Shown one piece after another: positions 51,104 to 64,000 of a DNA stretch of 64,000 nt (the stretch's first letter is position 1; every line of letters starts with the position of its first letter). The stretch covers positions 1,175,839-1,239,838 of the forward strand of contig NZ_KI650979.1 in the NCBI RefSeq assembly GCF_000506985.1, in the 5' to 3' direction. The position numbers were made by a program, and so were the translations under genes. The notes beneath the pieces were generated by a model. The model saw only the letters and a program-made list of their open reading frames with translations. It did no database searches and was not told the origin of the DNA. The DNA comes from Advenella kashmirensis W13003 (lineage in GTDB: Bacteria; Pseudomonadota; Gammaproteobacteria; Burkholderiales; Burkholderiaceae_B).

Positions 51104-52333
51104 TCAATACAGGACGCGGGCCTTGATCGTGCCCGGAATGGCCTTGAGCTGATCCAGTGCGTTATCCACTTCCGGCGTTTCTACGTCAATGACCACGTAG
51201 CCATTCTGGGGATCGGTCTGCAGATACTGCCCCACAATGTTGACGCCTTCCTTCTGGAACACCTGGTTGATGGCCGTCAGTACGCCTGGACGGTTCTCAT
51301 GGATATGCAGGAAGCGGCGGGCTGCCCTGTTTTCCGGCAAGGACACTTCAGGGAAATTGACCGCAGACAGCGTAGAGCCATTGTCGGAATATTTCACCAG
51401 CTTGCTGGCTACTTCGATCCCGATGTTTTCCTGCGCTTCGGAGGTCGAGCCGCCGATATGCGGGGTCAGGATCACGTTATCGAATTTGCGCAACGGTGAC
51501 ACGAATTCTTCGTTGTTGGATTTCGGCTCGGACGGGAAAACATCAATGGCGGCGCCGGCCAGGCGTTTTTCTTCCAGAGCCTGCGCCAATGCCTCGATGT
51601 CCACCACCGTGCCGCGCGATGCGTTGATCAGATGCGCACCCACTTTCATTTGAGCAATGCGTTCTGCGCTCATCAGATTTTTGGTGCTGTCGTTTTCCGG
51701 CACGTGCAGTGAAACCACATCTGAAATATTCAGCAGCTCAGAGAGCGAATTGATGGCACGTGCATTGCCCAGTGGCAGCTTGCTTTCCACGTCGTAGAAA
51801 TAAATTTCCATACCCAGCGCTTCGGCCAGCACGGACAATTGAGTGCCGATATGACCGTAACCGATAATACCCAGCTTCTTGCCGCGCACTTCGTGGCTGC
51901 CCACGGCCGATTTCACCCATTCGCCCCGGTGCACTTCCGCGTTGGCCGCCGGAATGCGGCGCATCAGCAGAATCAGTTCCGCGAGCACCAGCTCGGCAAC
52001 AGAGCGGGTATTGGAAAACGGTGCGTTAAAGACAGGGATACCCAGGCGCTTGGCCGCCTGCAGGTCCACCTGATTGGTGCCGATACAGAAACAGCCGACG
52101 CCAACCAGTTTCTTGGCCGATTGCAACACATCCGCGGTCAATTGGGTGCGCGAGCGAATCCCCACGAAATGCGCATCTGCAACCGCCTCAATGAGCTGAT
52201 TGCCTTCCAGCGCTTTCTTGTGATAGTCAATATTGGTGTAGCCCGATGCGTGCAATACGTCCAGCGCATTCTGATGAACGCCTTCGAGCAATACAATTTT
52301 AATTTTATTCTTATCGAGTGACACTTTTTCCAT
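51104..52333 (-). CDS. serA: D-3-phosphoglycerate dehydrogenase
   Basis: The 409-residue product is phosphoglycerate dehydrogenase, the first step of serine synthesis. The Rossmann motif is LGIIGYGHIGTQLSVLAEAL; the substrate and catalytic blocks LINASRGTVVDIEALAQALE, FPSEPKSNNEEFVSPL and NVILTPHIGGSTSEAQENIG follow. A C-terminal ACT domain (FLHIHENRPGVLTAINQVFQ) suggests serine feedback control, as in E. coli SerA, whose length is nearly equal. ATG 52333 fits; the TTG at 52375 is less likely. It lies downstream of rpoC on the same strand, beyond a terminator. Confidence 0.96.
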   Translation of the reverse strand: MEKVSLDKNKIKIVLLEGVHQNALDVLHASGYTNIDYHKKALEGNQLIEAVADAHFVGIRSRTQLTADVLQSAKKLVGVGCFCIGTNQVDLQAAKRLGIPVFNAPFSNTRSVAELVLAELILLMRRIPAANAEVHRGEWVKSAVGSHEVRGKKLGIIGYGHIGTQLSVLAEALGMEIYFYDVESKLPLGNARAINSLSELLNISDVVSLHVPENDSTKNLMSAERIAQMKVGAHLINASRGTVVDIEALAQALEEKRLAGAAIDVFPSEPKSNNEEFVSPLRKFDNVILTPHIGGSTSEAQENIGIEVASKLVKYSDNGSTLSAVNFPEVSLPENRAARRFLHIHENRPGVLTAINQVFQKEGVNIVGQYLQTDPQNGYVVIDVETPEVDNALDQLKAIPGTIKARVLY

Positions 52334-52491
52334 GGGTTTCTTCGCTTGTGCAGTTTGGGTGTGGGAGGAGATCAATTGTATCGAAATGCGCTGGTGGCGT
52401 CTTGCAAAGCCAGCGCACCATTCAAATGTAGCGCGTCCTTTCTTAAACCAAGGTAAATTTTCTCATATCTGCGTGAATTGTCTGCATAGAA

Positions 52492-52524
52492 AAAGCGCCC
52501 TGCATTCACGATACAGGGCGCTTT
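52492..52524 (-). terminator. Intrinsic terminator of the rpoBC operon
   Basis: AAAGCGCCCTG (52492-52502) and CAGGGCGCTTT (52514-52524) are perfect arms with an 11-base loop. On the minus strand the stem ends in a run of U residues (TTTTT). It lies 42 bases after the rpoC stop. This is a textbook rho-independent terminator. Confidence 0.92.
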
Positions 52525-52565
52525 GAGCCCGGCCGAGGCCGGGATGACATCTGAAATACCTTCGC

Positions 52566-56812
<4,247 letters not shown>

Positions 56813-56816
<4 letters not shown>

Positions 56817-59800
56817 TCTTTACGCTCCAAATCCATGTCCAGTGACAGAGAACGAATCTCTTTCACCAGCACGTTGAACGACTCAGGCATACCTGCGTCG
56901 ATGACGTGATCGCCCTTCACAATGTTCTCATACACTTTGGTACGTCCGGCAATGTCATCCGATTTAACGGTCAGCATTTCCTGCAGCGTATACGAAGCAC
57001 CATAGGCCTCAAGTGCCCACACCTCCATCTCACCGAAACGCTGGCCACCGAACTGGGCTTTACCACCCAACGGCTGCTGCGTTACAAGAGAATACGGACC
57101 AGTAGAACGTGCATGCATCTTGTCGTCGACCAGGTGATGCAGTTTCAGGTAATGCATATAGCCGATCGTAACAGGACGCTCAAAGCGCTCGCCCGTACGG
57201 CCATCGAACAGGTAAGCCTGGGTGCGAGAGTCGGTCAGTTGCAGACGTTCTTTCACATCATCAGGATAAGCCAGTTCCAGCATGCTGGTAATCTCTTCCT
57301 CGGTGGCGCCGTCAAAGACAGGCGTTGCCAGCGGCACACCGTTTTTCAGATTACGCGCCATCTCGATGACTTCTTCATCGCTCAGTGTGTCGATTTGAGC
57401 CTTGGCACCCGTGGTGTTGTACACCTTGTTCAGGTACTCGCGAATCTGTCCGACCTGAACCGAACGCTCATCTTTCATGAGGTCGGCAATACGATAGCCT
57501 ACGCCCTTGGCAGCCCATCCCAAATGCACTTCCAGCACCTGACCCACGTTCATCCGTGACGGCACACCCAGCGGGTTCAGCACGATGTCGGCAGGGGTAC
57601 CATCAGCCATGTGAGGCATATCTTCAACAGGCGTAATACGAGAGACCACACCCTTGTTACCGTGACGACCGGCCATTTTGTCACCTGGCTGCAGACGACG
57701 TTTCACGGCCAGATAGACCTTGATCATCTTCAGCACGCCGGGTGGCAGCTCATCGCCCTGGGTCAGTTTCTTGCGCTTCTCTTCGAAGGCCAGATCAAAC
57801 TCGTGACGTTTCTGCTCAACCGATTCCTTGGTCTGCTCCAGCGCAACCGCCGCGCTTTCGTCAGACAGGCGGATATCGAACCAGTGCCAGCGTTCCACGC
57901 CGTCCAGGTATTCCGAAGTAATCTCGGCGCCCTTGGGCAGACGGTTCGGACCCCCGTTGACTGTTTTGCCGATCAGCAGCTTGCGGATACGATCAAACGT
58001 GTCGTTTTCCACAATACGCAGCTGGTCATTCAGATCCTGGCGATAACGGCTCAGTTCATCATTGATGATGGACTCGGCGCGTTTATCACGCTGTACGCCT
58101 TCACGGGTAAAGACCTGAACGTCAATAACCGTACCGACCATGCCGGATGGCACGCGCAGCGAGGTGTCTTTCACGTCGGAGGCTTTTTCACCGAAAATCG
58201 CACGCAGCAGTTTTTCTTCCGGCGTCAGCTGGGTCTCGCCTTTTGGCGTGACTTTACCGACCAGTACGTCATCGGCACGCACTTCCGCACCAATATGCAC
58301 AATACCAGACTCGTCAAGACGGTTCAGCTGGGCTTCTGCCAGGTTGCTGATGTCGCGCGTGATTTCCTCGTTACCCAGTTTGGTATCGCGGGCCACCACG
58401 GTCAGCTCTTCGATGTGGATAGACGTATAACGGTCATCGGCCACCACTTTCTCGGAAATCAGAATCGAATCCTCGAAGTTATAGCCATTCCACGGCATGA
58501 ACGCGATCAGCATGTTCTGACCCAGTGCCAGTTCGCCCAGATCGGTCGAAGCGCCATCGGCCAGTACGTCGCCACGCGCCACGTGATCACCACGTTTGAC
58601 GATCGGACGCTGGTTGATGTTGGTGTTCTGGTTGGAACGCGTATATTTGATCAGGTTGTAGATATCCACACCCACTTCGCCGGCCTGGTTTTCGTCGTCA
58701 TTGACGCGAATCACCACGCGATCGGCGTCCACATGATCAACGATACCGCCCCGCTTGGCCTGCACGGTCGTGCCTGAGTCGACCGCCACGGTACGTTCGA
58801 TACCCGTACCCACCAGCGGTTTTTCAGGACGCAGACAAGGAACCGCCTGGCGCTGCATGTTGGCGCCCATCAGTGCCCGGTTGGCATCGTCGTGTTCCAG
58901 AAACGGAATCAGAGACGCCGCCACGGATACGATCTGGGAAGGCGCCACGTCCATGTAGTGCACGTTTTCCGGTGCGGTCAGCATGGTCTCGCCGGCTTCA
59001 CGGCAAGCGATCAGGTCATCCTGGAAGCGACCGTCTTCGTCCAGCACCGCGTTGGCCTGGGCGATCACATAGTTGCTTTCCTCGATGGCTGACAGATACT
59101 CGATCTGGTCGCTGACTTTGCCGTCGATAATTTTGCGATACGGTGTTTCAAGGAAACCGTAATCGTTCAGACGGGCATACAGCGCCATGGAGTTGATCAG
59201 ACCAATGTTCGGACCTTCAGGCGTTTCAATCGGACACACGCGGCCGTAATGGGTCGGATGCACGTCCCGCACCTCAAAGCCGGCACGTTCGCGCGTCAGA
59301 CCACCAGGGCCCAATGCGGAAACACGACGCTTGTGCGTAATTTCAGACAGCGGATTGGTCTGGTCCATGAACTGCGACAGCTGGCTTGAACCGAAGAACT
59401 CTTTGATGGCAGCCGAAATCGGCTTGGAGTTGATCAGATCATGCGGCATCAGATTGTCGGCTTCAGCCTGACCCAGACGCTCCTTGACAGCACGTTCAAC
59501 ACGCACCAGTCCGGCGCGGAACTGGTTCTCTGCCAGTTCGCCCACGCAACGCACGCGACGATTACCCAGGTGATCGATATCATCGATCACGCCCTGGCCG
59601 TTACGCAGCGACACCAGCACTTTGATGGTTTCCAGAATGTCTTCGTCGGTCAGGGTCATCGGACCGGTGATGTCATCACCACGGCCCAGACGGCTGTTTA
59701 CCTTCATGCGGCCCACGCGCGACAAATCGTAAGACTCTTCGCTATAGAACAGGCGCTGGAACAGGGCCTCGACCGCTTCTTCGGTTGGCGGCTCGCCAGG

Positions 59801-60928
59801 ACGCATCATGCGGTAAATGGCGACACGCGCAGCCATCTGGTCGGCGGTTTCGTCCGTACGCAATGTCAGTGAAATAAACGCGCCGCGATCCAGTTCATTC
59901 GTGAAAATGGTCTGGATTTCATGCACGTTGGCATCACGAATCTTGTCCAGCATGGATTCGGTGATCTCGTCATTGGCATTGGCGATCACTTCACCCGTTT
60001 CAACGCTGATCACGTTTTTGGCCAGAACACGACCGATCAGATAATCTTCAGGCACGGAAATGCGTTCGATGCTGGCGTTGGCCAGTTCGCGCAAATGCTT
60101 GCTGTTGATTCGCTTGTCTTTTTCGACCAGCACTTTACCGTTCTTGTCGGTGATGTCAAAGCGCGCCACTTCGCCTTTCCAGCGCTCGGGCACCATCTGC
60201 ATCAATGCGCCTTCGGATTTGATATTGAAATGATCAAATTCGTAGAAATGCGCCAGAATGGTTTCCGGTGTCAGGCCGATCGCCTTGAGCAGAATCGTGA
60301 CGGGCATCTTGCGGCGACGGTCGATACGGAAGAACAGAACGTCCTTGGGATCGAACTCAAAGTCAAGCCACGAGCCACGGTAAGGAATTACGCGGGCAGA
60401 AAACAACAGTTTGCCGGAGCTGTGCGTTTTACCACGATCATGTTCAAAGAACACGCCGGGAGAGCGGTGCAGTTGTGATACGATTACACGCTCGGTACCG
60501 TTGATAACGAAAGAACCGGTGTCAGTCATCAGGGGAATTTCACCCATGTAGACTTCCTGTTCCTTGATTTCTTTAACGGTCGGTTTGCTGACTTCGCGGT
60601 CCATCAGCACCAGTTTGACTTTGGCGCGCAGCGGCGATGCAAAGGTCAGTCCACGCAACTGACACTCTTTGACATCAAATACCGGCTCGCCCAGCATATA
60701 GCTGTCGAACTCCAGCCTCGCCATGCCGTTGTGGCTGACGATGGGGAAAATAGATTTAAACGCGGCCTGCAGACCTTCATCTTTGCGCTTGCTTGAAGAA
60801 ACCGACTGCTGCAGGAAAGTGCGGTAGGAATGTAATTGTGTTGCTAACAGATAAGGTACATCCTGTACATCTTCGCGTTTAGCGAAGCTTTTACGGATAC
60901 GCTTTCGTTCTGTATACGAGTAAGGCAT
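56813..60928 (-). CDS. rpoB: DNA-directed RNA polymerase beta subunit
   Basis: The 1371-residue product is the beta subunit of RNA polymerase. The start is [20 protein letters not shown] (ATG 60928; a frame opening 6 bases upstream is not used). The rifampicin pocket reads [20 protein letters not shown] and [11 protein letters not shown], all wild type, so no rifampicin-resistance change is visible. [15 protein letters not shown] and [20 protein letters not shown] are further family blocks. It is separated from rplL by 186 bases holding an attenuator hairpin, and is coupled to rpoC. Confidence 0.99.
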
Positions 60929-61064
60929 GAGCACTCCGACTCGAGAGGGTTGTAAGAATTATGGGTGGGTCCATAATCCATGGGGTTTTACGACTCCACG
61001 AAAAACGCCTTTATTCATATTATTCTGCCCCAAAGGCAGTGAAAAGGCCGTCTTTCCTAGAAAC

Positions 61065-61098
61065 GCAAAAACCCGGAGGTGGCTAAAGCCACTCCGGG
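61065..61098 (-). terminator. Attenuator-like terminator between rplL and rpoB
   Basis: On the minus strand ACCCGGAGTGGC pairs with GCCACCTCCGGGT (one bulged G) over a TTTA loop at 61070-61098, followed by TTTTT. It lies 17 bases after the rplL stop and 137 bases before rpoB. In other bacteria a partial terminator at this spot lowers rpoBC expression relative to the ribosomal genes (known for E. coli); the same role is likely here. Confidence 0.82.
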
Positions 61099-61114
61099 TA
61101 TCATCATAAGATGA

Positions 61115-61495
61115 TTACTTGAGTTCAGCTTTAGCGCCGGCGTCTTCAAGTTTTTTCTTCGCTTCTTCAGCTTCAGCTTTGGAAACGCCTTCTTTAACTG
61201 GTTTTGGTGCACCGTCAACCAGATCTTTCGCTTCTTTCAGGCCAAGACCTGTCAGTTCGCGAACGGCTTTAATGACGTTCACTTTCTGAGCGCCAGTTTC
61301 TGTCAGTACAACTGTGAACTCTGTTTGCTCAGCGGCAGCAGCAGCTTCGCCACCGGCTGCAGGAGCAGCAACAGCCACAGCGGCAGCAGCAGCTGACACG
61401 CCAAATTTCTCTTCCATTTCTTTGATCAGCTCAGACAGTTCCAGCACAGTCATGCCGGCGATAGCGTCGAGGATTTCTGCTTTGTTTAAAGCCAT
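61115..61495 (-). CDS. rplL: 50S ribosomal protein L7/L12
   Basis: The 126-residue product is L7/L12, the stalk protein that recruits translational GTPases. The N-terminal dimerisation domain ([20 protein letters not shown]) and a flexible Ala-rich hinge (about 38-55) are followed by the C-terminal domain, [40 protein letters not shown]. Length and order are standard. It follows rplJ after 77 bases and is the last ribosomal gene before the attenuator hairpin. Confidence 0.99.
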   Translation of the reverse strand: MALNKAEILDAIAGMTVLELSELIKEMEEKFGVSAAAAAVAVAAPAAGGEAAAAAEQTEFTVVLTETGAQKVNVIKAVRELTGLGLKEAKDLVDGAPKPVKEGVSKAEAEEAKKKLEDAGAKAELK

Positions 61496-61572
61496 TTTAG
61501 AACTCCGAATAAATTTAAATAATTGCCAGGGTTTTGTATCGCTTAGTCTTTAAAAAAGAACCAACAGCAGCC

Positions 61573-62097
61573 TTAAGCAGCTTCTTTCTGGTCGCGCACG
61601 GCAGCAAGGCCACGAACGAACTTGGTTGGAACTTCATTAAGCGTACGCACAAATTGTGTAACAGGTGCCTGCATGGTACCCAACAGTTTGGACAGCAGCT
61701 CTTCGCGAGAAGGCATGGTGGCCAGGGCTTTAACGCCGTTGGGGTCAAGGAGGCTGCCTGGAAGGGCGCCACCCTTGAGTACGATCTTGTCATTCGTTTT
61801 GGCGAATGTAGACAGTACTTTGGATGCAGAAACAGGATCTGCACTGATCGCATAGATCAGCGGACCGGTCAGTTGATCAGACAAGCCTTCGAAAGGCGAG
61901 CCGTTGATCGCGCGACGGGCCAGCGTGTTTTTCAGAACACGCAGATAAACACCTGATTCACGTGCAGTTTTGCGCAATACGGTGACAGAAGCAACGTCAA
62001 TACCACGGTACTCAGCAACAATAATGGATTGTGCATTCGCTACCTGAGCGGATACTTCCTCGATTACTGCCGCTTTCTCATTACGATTGAGACTCAC
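61573..62097 (-). CDS. rplJ: 50S ribosomal protein L10
   Basis: The product (174 residues from GTG 62097) is L10, the base of the L7/L12 stalk and autoregulator of its operon. [40 protein letters not shown] and [15 protein letters not shown] are typical. An open frame continues upstream to 62151, but that part lies in the mRNA leader; the GTG behind GGAGTGTTCAAACC is the natural start by family length. It is preceded by the L10 leader. Confidence 0.97.
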   Translation of the reverse strand: MSLNRNEKAAVIEEVSAQVANAQSIIVAEYRGIDVASVTVLRKTARESGVYLRVLKNTLARRAINGSPFEGLSDQLTGPLIYAISADPVSASKVLSTFAKTNDKIVLKGGALPGSLLDPNGVKALATMPSREELLSKLLGTMQAPVTQFVRTLNEVPTKFVRGLAAVRDQKEAA

Positions 62098-62342
62098 GGT
62101 TTGAACACTCCATCTAAAGACGCGGCTGGGAACAGTTCCCAATTGCGTCAACCATATGCGGCGTACCTCTGGTCGAGCTCTGCTAAGAATTCTTCCATGG
62201 GACGCCGTCTACGCAGGATCCGGAAAACCTACTCCGGTTTTAAGCTTGCCTGCCTGATCACGGTGTGAAAAGGCCGGCTTGCTCCAGCGGTCTTTGACAG
62301 CAATGCCTGATGCACAATCAGGCACAGCCCAAAGTTCTGTTA
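62098..62342 (-). ncRNA. L10 leader (rplJL autoregulatory mRNA leader)
   Basis: The 245-base gap between rplA and rplJ carries the landmarks of the L10(L12)4-binding leader, as I remember it from E. coli: AAAGACCGCTGG (minus strand, about 62284-62295) and CCTGCGTAGACGG (about 62209-62221). A perfect hairpin, TGCCTGAT/ATCAGGCA (62304-62324), lies just after the rplA stop. Repression of rplJL translation by excess L10-L7/L12 is the known role. Boundaries are approximate. Confidence 0.75.
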
Positions 62343-63038
62343 TCAGGCTGCCAGAGAGGCAACCTCGATTTTTGCTCCGCCACCCATGGTGGATGAAACG
62401 GCCAGCTTGCGCAGGTAAACGCCTTTTGACGTAGCCGGACGGGCTTTGTTCAAGGCATCAACCAGTGCAGCCAGGTTTGACTGAAGTTTGTCGATGTCGA
62501 AAGACGCGCGACCAATGGTCGCGTGAATGATACCGGCCTTGTCGGTACGGTATTGAACCTGACCGGCCTTGGCGTTTTTCACAGCGGTGGCAACGTCTGG
62601 CGTCACTGTACCCACTTTAGGGTTAGGCATCAGGCCACGAGGACCCAGGATTTGACCCAGTGTACCGACGATACGCATTGTGTCAGGAGACGCAATCACG
62701 ATATCAAAGTTGAACTGGCCAGCCTTGATCTGGTCAGCCAGATCTTCCATGCCAACGATATCGGCGCCGGCAGCCTTGGCTGCTTCCGCTTTCTCGCCCT
62801 GGGCAAAAACAGCCACACGAACAGATTTACCGGTACCGGCAGGCAACACGACAGAGCCGCGAACCAGCTGGTCGGATTTCTTGGGGTCGATACCCAATTG
62901 AACGGCTACGTCGATAGACTCATCGAACTTGGCTGTTGCAGTTTCCTTGACCAGTGTCAGGGCTTCGGCAACAGGGTACAGCTTGTTGCGGTCGATTTTG
63001 GAAGCGATAGCTGCCGCGCGTTTTGATACTTTAGCCAT
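62343..63038 (-). CDS. rplA: 50S ribosomal protein L1
   Basis: The 231-residue product is L1, the mobile L1-stalk protein and translational repressor of rplKA. It starts [20 protein letters not shown] and has [60 protein letters not shown]-type ([20 protein letters not shown]) and [20 protein letters not shown]. Normal length. The start codon overlaps the rplK stop by one base (TAATG), so the two genes are coupled. Confidence 0.99.
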   Translation of the reverse strand: MAKVSKRAAAIASKIDRNKLYPVAEALTLVKETATAKFDESIDVAVQLGIDPKKSDQLVRGSVVLPAGTGKSVRVAVFAQGEKAEAAKAAGADIVGMEDLADQIKAGQFNFDIVIASPDTMRIVGTLGQILGPRGLMPNPKVGTVTPDVATAVKNAKAGQVQYRTDKAGIIHATIGRASFDIDKLQSNLAALVDALNKARPATSKGVYLRKLAVSSTMGGGAKIEVASLAA

Positions 63039-63472
63039 TAGTTCACTCCTTCAACCGTGATACCCATGCTGCGGGCACTGCCGGCAATCGTGCGTACTGC
63101 AGCGTCCAGATCGGCAGCAGTCAGATCAGGTTCTTTTGTTTTTGCAATTTCTTCAGCCTGGGCACGTGTCAGCGTACCGACTTTGTCGGCGTGCGGACGT
63201 GGAGAACCCTTCTGAATACCAGCCGCTTTCTTGATCAGAATCGTGGCCGGTGGCGTTTTCATGATAAATGTGAAAGATTTATCAGCAAACGCGGTAATCA
63301 CAACAGGAATCGGCAGACCAGGTTCCATGCCCTGAGTCTTGGCATTGAAGGCCTTGCAGAATTCCATGATGTTCAGGCCGCGCTGACCCAGCGCCGGACC
63401 GATTGGGGGTGACGGATTGGCTTTTCCTGCAGGTACCTGCAGTTTGATAAAGCCGACGATTTTCTTCGCCAT
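63038..63472 (-). CDS. rplK: 50S ribosomal protein L11
   Basis: The 144-residue product is L11, which binds the GTPase-associated centre of 23S rRNA. The start [20 protein letters not shown] leads to [20 protein letters not shown], typical, with the prolines of the thiostrepton-site domain unchanged. [20 protein letters not shown] and the C-terminal [10 protein letters not shown] complete it. It lies 78 bases after nusG. L1 normally represses this operon through a site before rplK; I could not identify that site with certainty. Confidence 0.99.
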   Translation of the reverse strand: MAKKIVGFIKLQVPAGKANPSPPIGPALGQRGLNIMEFCKAFNAKTQGMEPGLPIPVVITAFADKSFTFIMKTPPATILIKKAAGIQKGSPRPHADKVGTLTRAQAEEIAKTKEPDLTAADLDAAVRTIAGSARSMGITVEGVN

Positions 63473-63550
63473 GCTATGCTCCTTACGGGTTCAATCGCGG
63501 CGTGATGCCGCTCCCCGGGGTTAATGAAATCGAAATCGGCTGGATCCTGA

Positions 63551-64000
63551 TCAGGTTTTTTCGACCTGACTGAAATCCAGCTCAACAGGGGTAGCGCGAC
63601 CAAAAATAGTCACATTGACGCGCACCTTGCTTTTCTCGTAGTTAACTTCTTCCACATTGCCATTAAAATCGGCAAACGGACCTTCTTTGACGCGCAGCAT
63701 TTCGCCCACTTCAAAAAGGATTTTCGGACGGGGTTTCTCAACGCCTTCTTCGATCTGGGAAAGAATCTTTTCGACTTCTTTCTCGGAGATCGGCGCCGGA
63801 CGGTTACCCGAGCCACCCAGGAATCCGGTCACACGATTCGTGTTTTTGACCAGGTGCCAGGTTTCGTCTGTCAGATCCATCTCAACCAGTACATAACCGG
63901 GAAAAATCCGACGTTCGGTGATGGCTTTTTGTCCACCGCGCATTTCGATCACTTCTTCCGAAGGGACCAGAATCCGACCAAATGAGGTCTGCAGGCCAGC
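63551..64000 (-). CDS. nusG: Transcription termination/antitermination protein NusG (partial)
   Basis: The C-terminal 149 codons of NusG are present; the N-terminus lies right of the window. The reading frame at the edge gives [20 protein letters not shown], then [20 protein letters not shown] of the NGN domain and the KOW domain ([20 protein letters not shown]). The end [19 protein letters not shown] is standard. NusG links RNA polymerase to Rho and the ribosome. It precedes rplK, as in most bacteria. Confidence 0.98.
   Translation of the reverse strand, partial: AGLQTSFGRILVPSEEVIEMRGGQKAITERRIFPGYVLVEMDLTDETWHLVKNTNRVTGFLGGSGNRPAPISEKEVEKILSQIEEGVEKPRPKILFEVGEMLRVKEGPFADFNGNVEEVNYEKSKVRVNVTIFGRATPVELDFSQVEKT

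Noticed and set aside
58577-58596. GTGATCAC inside rpoB (and near 31064) as further GntR operators
   Set aside because: These copies are inside conserved coding sequence and lack the flanking TCn...A match; an 8-base palindrome is expected about once by chance in this length.

Overview
This window is a chromosomal segment of a betaproteobacterium, most likely in Alcaligenaceae (inference from the sequence of the ribosomal and RNA polymerase genes, the gene families present and a moderate GC content; I would look first at Advenella-like genera, but the genus is not proven here). Both ends carry universal housekeeping operons on the minus strand. At the right end are nusG (partial), rplK, rplA, the L10 leader, rplJ, rplL, an attenuator-like hairpin, rpoB, rpoC and its terminator (about 52.5-64 kb). 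At the left end are rpsL, rpsG, fusA and tuf (partial; 1-3.6 kb). In many Betaproteobacteria these two blocks adjoin; here about 49 kb of accessory and metabolic genes lies between rpoC and rpsL.

Reading left to right after rpsL: a two-component system (OmpR-type regulator plus CHASE2 sensor kinase, 4.3-7.5 kb). Next is a gene set matching the known itaconate degradation locus: citramalyl-CoA lyase, CaiB/BaiF CoA-transferase, MaoC-type itaconyl-CoA hydratase and a LysR regulator on the minus strand, with a divergent acyl-CoA dehydrogenase and MmgE/PrpD protein (7.4-14.2 kb). A stretch of single genes follows: a GlxA-like AraC regulator, two VOC proteins, a DUF1289 protein, fumC, a glutathione S-transferase, a RelE/HigB-type toxin-antitoxin pair with an operator-like palindrome, an EamA transporter, a DNA-3-methyladenine glycosylase, a PACE efflux pump and arginase (14.3-22.9 kb). 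At 23.2-28.9 kb a catabolic island has an FCD-type GntR regulator, an orphan periplasmic binding protein, a 3-hydroxyacid dehydrogenase, a beta-keto acid cleavage enzyme (BKACE) and two SDRs. A shared GTGATCAC-type palindrome lies upstream of its two outward transcription units.

The largest accessory system is an aryl polyene (APE, xanthomonadin/flexirubin-like) pigment cluster at 29.75-45.85 kb. It has 17 tightly packed plus-strand genes, often with ATGA start/stop overlaps, and a convergent Sfp-type phosphopantetheinyl transferase. It encodes three ketosynthase-type proteins, two acyl carrier proteins, a ketoreductase, an adenylating ligase fused to a dehydratase, a second dehydratase, a thioesterase, acyl- and glycosyltransferases, a LolA-like carrier and an MMPL exporter. 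It also encodes a flavoprotein that carries the sequence signatures of flavin-dependent halogenases, which suggests a halogenated aryl polyene. No starter-forming ammonia lyase and no methyltransferase is visible in the window.

Between the pigment cluster and rpoC are ornithine cyclodeaminase with a divergent Lrp/AsnC regulator, an amidase, a periplasmic PQQ-type aldose dehydrogenase and serA. I found no insertion sequences, CRISPR arrays, tRNA or rRNA genes.
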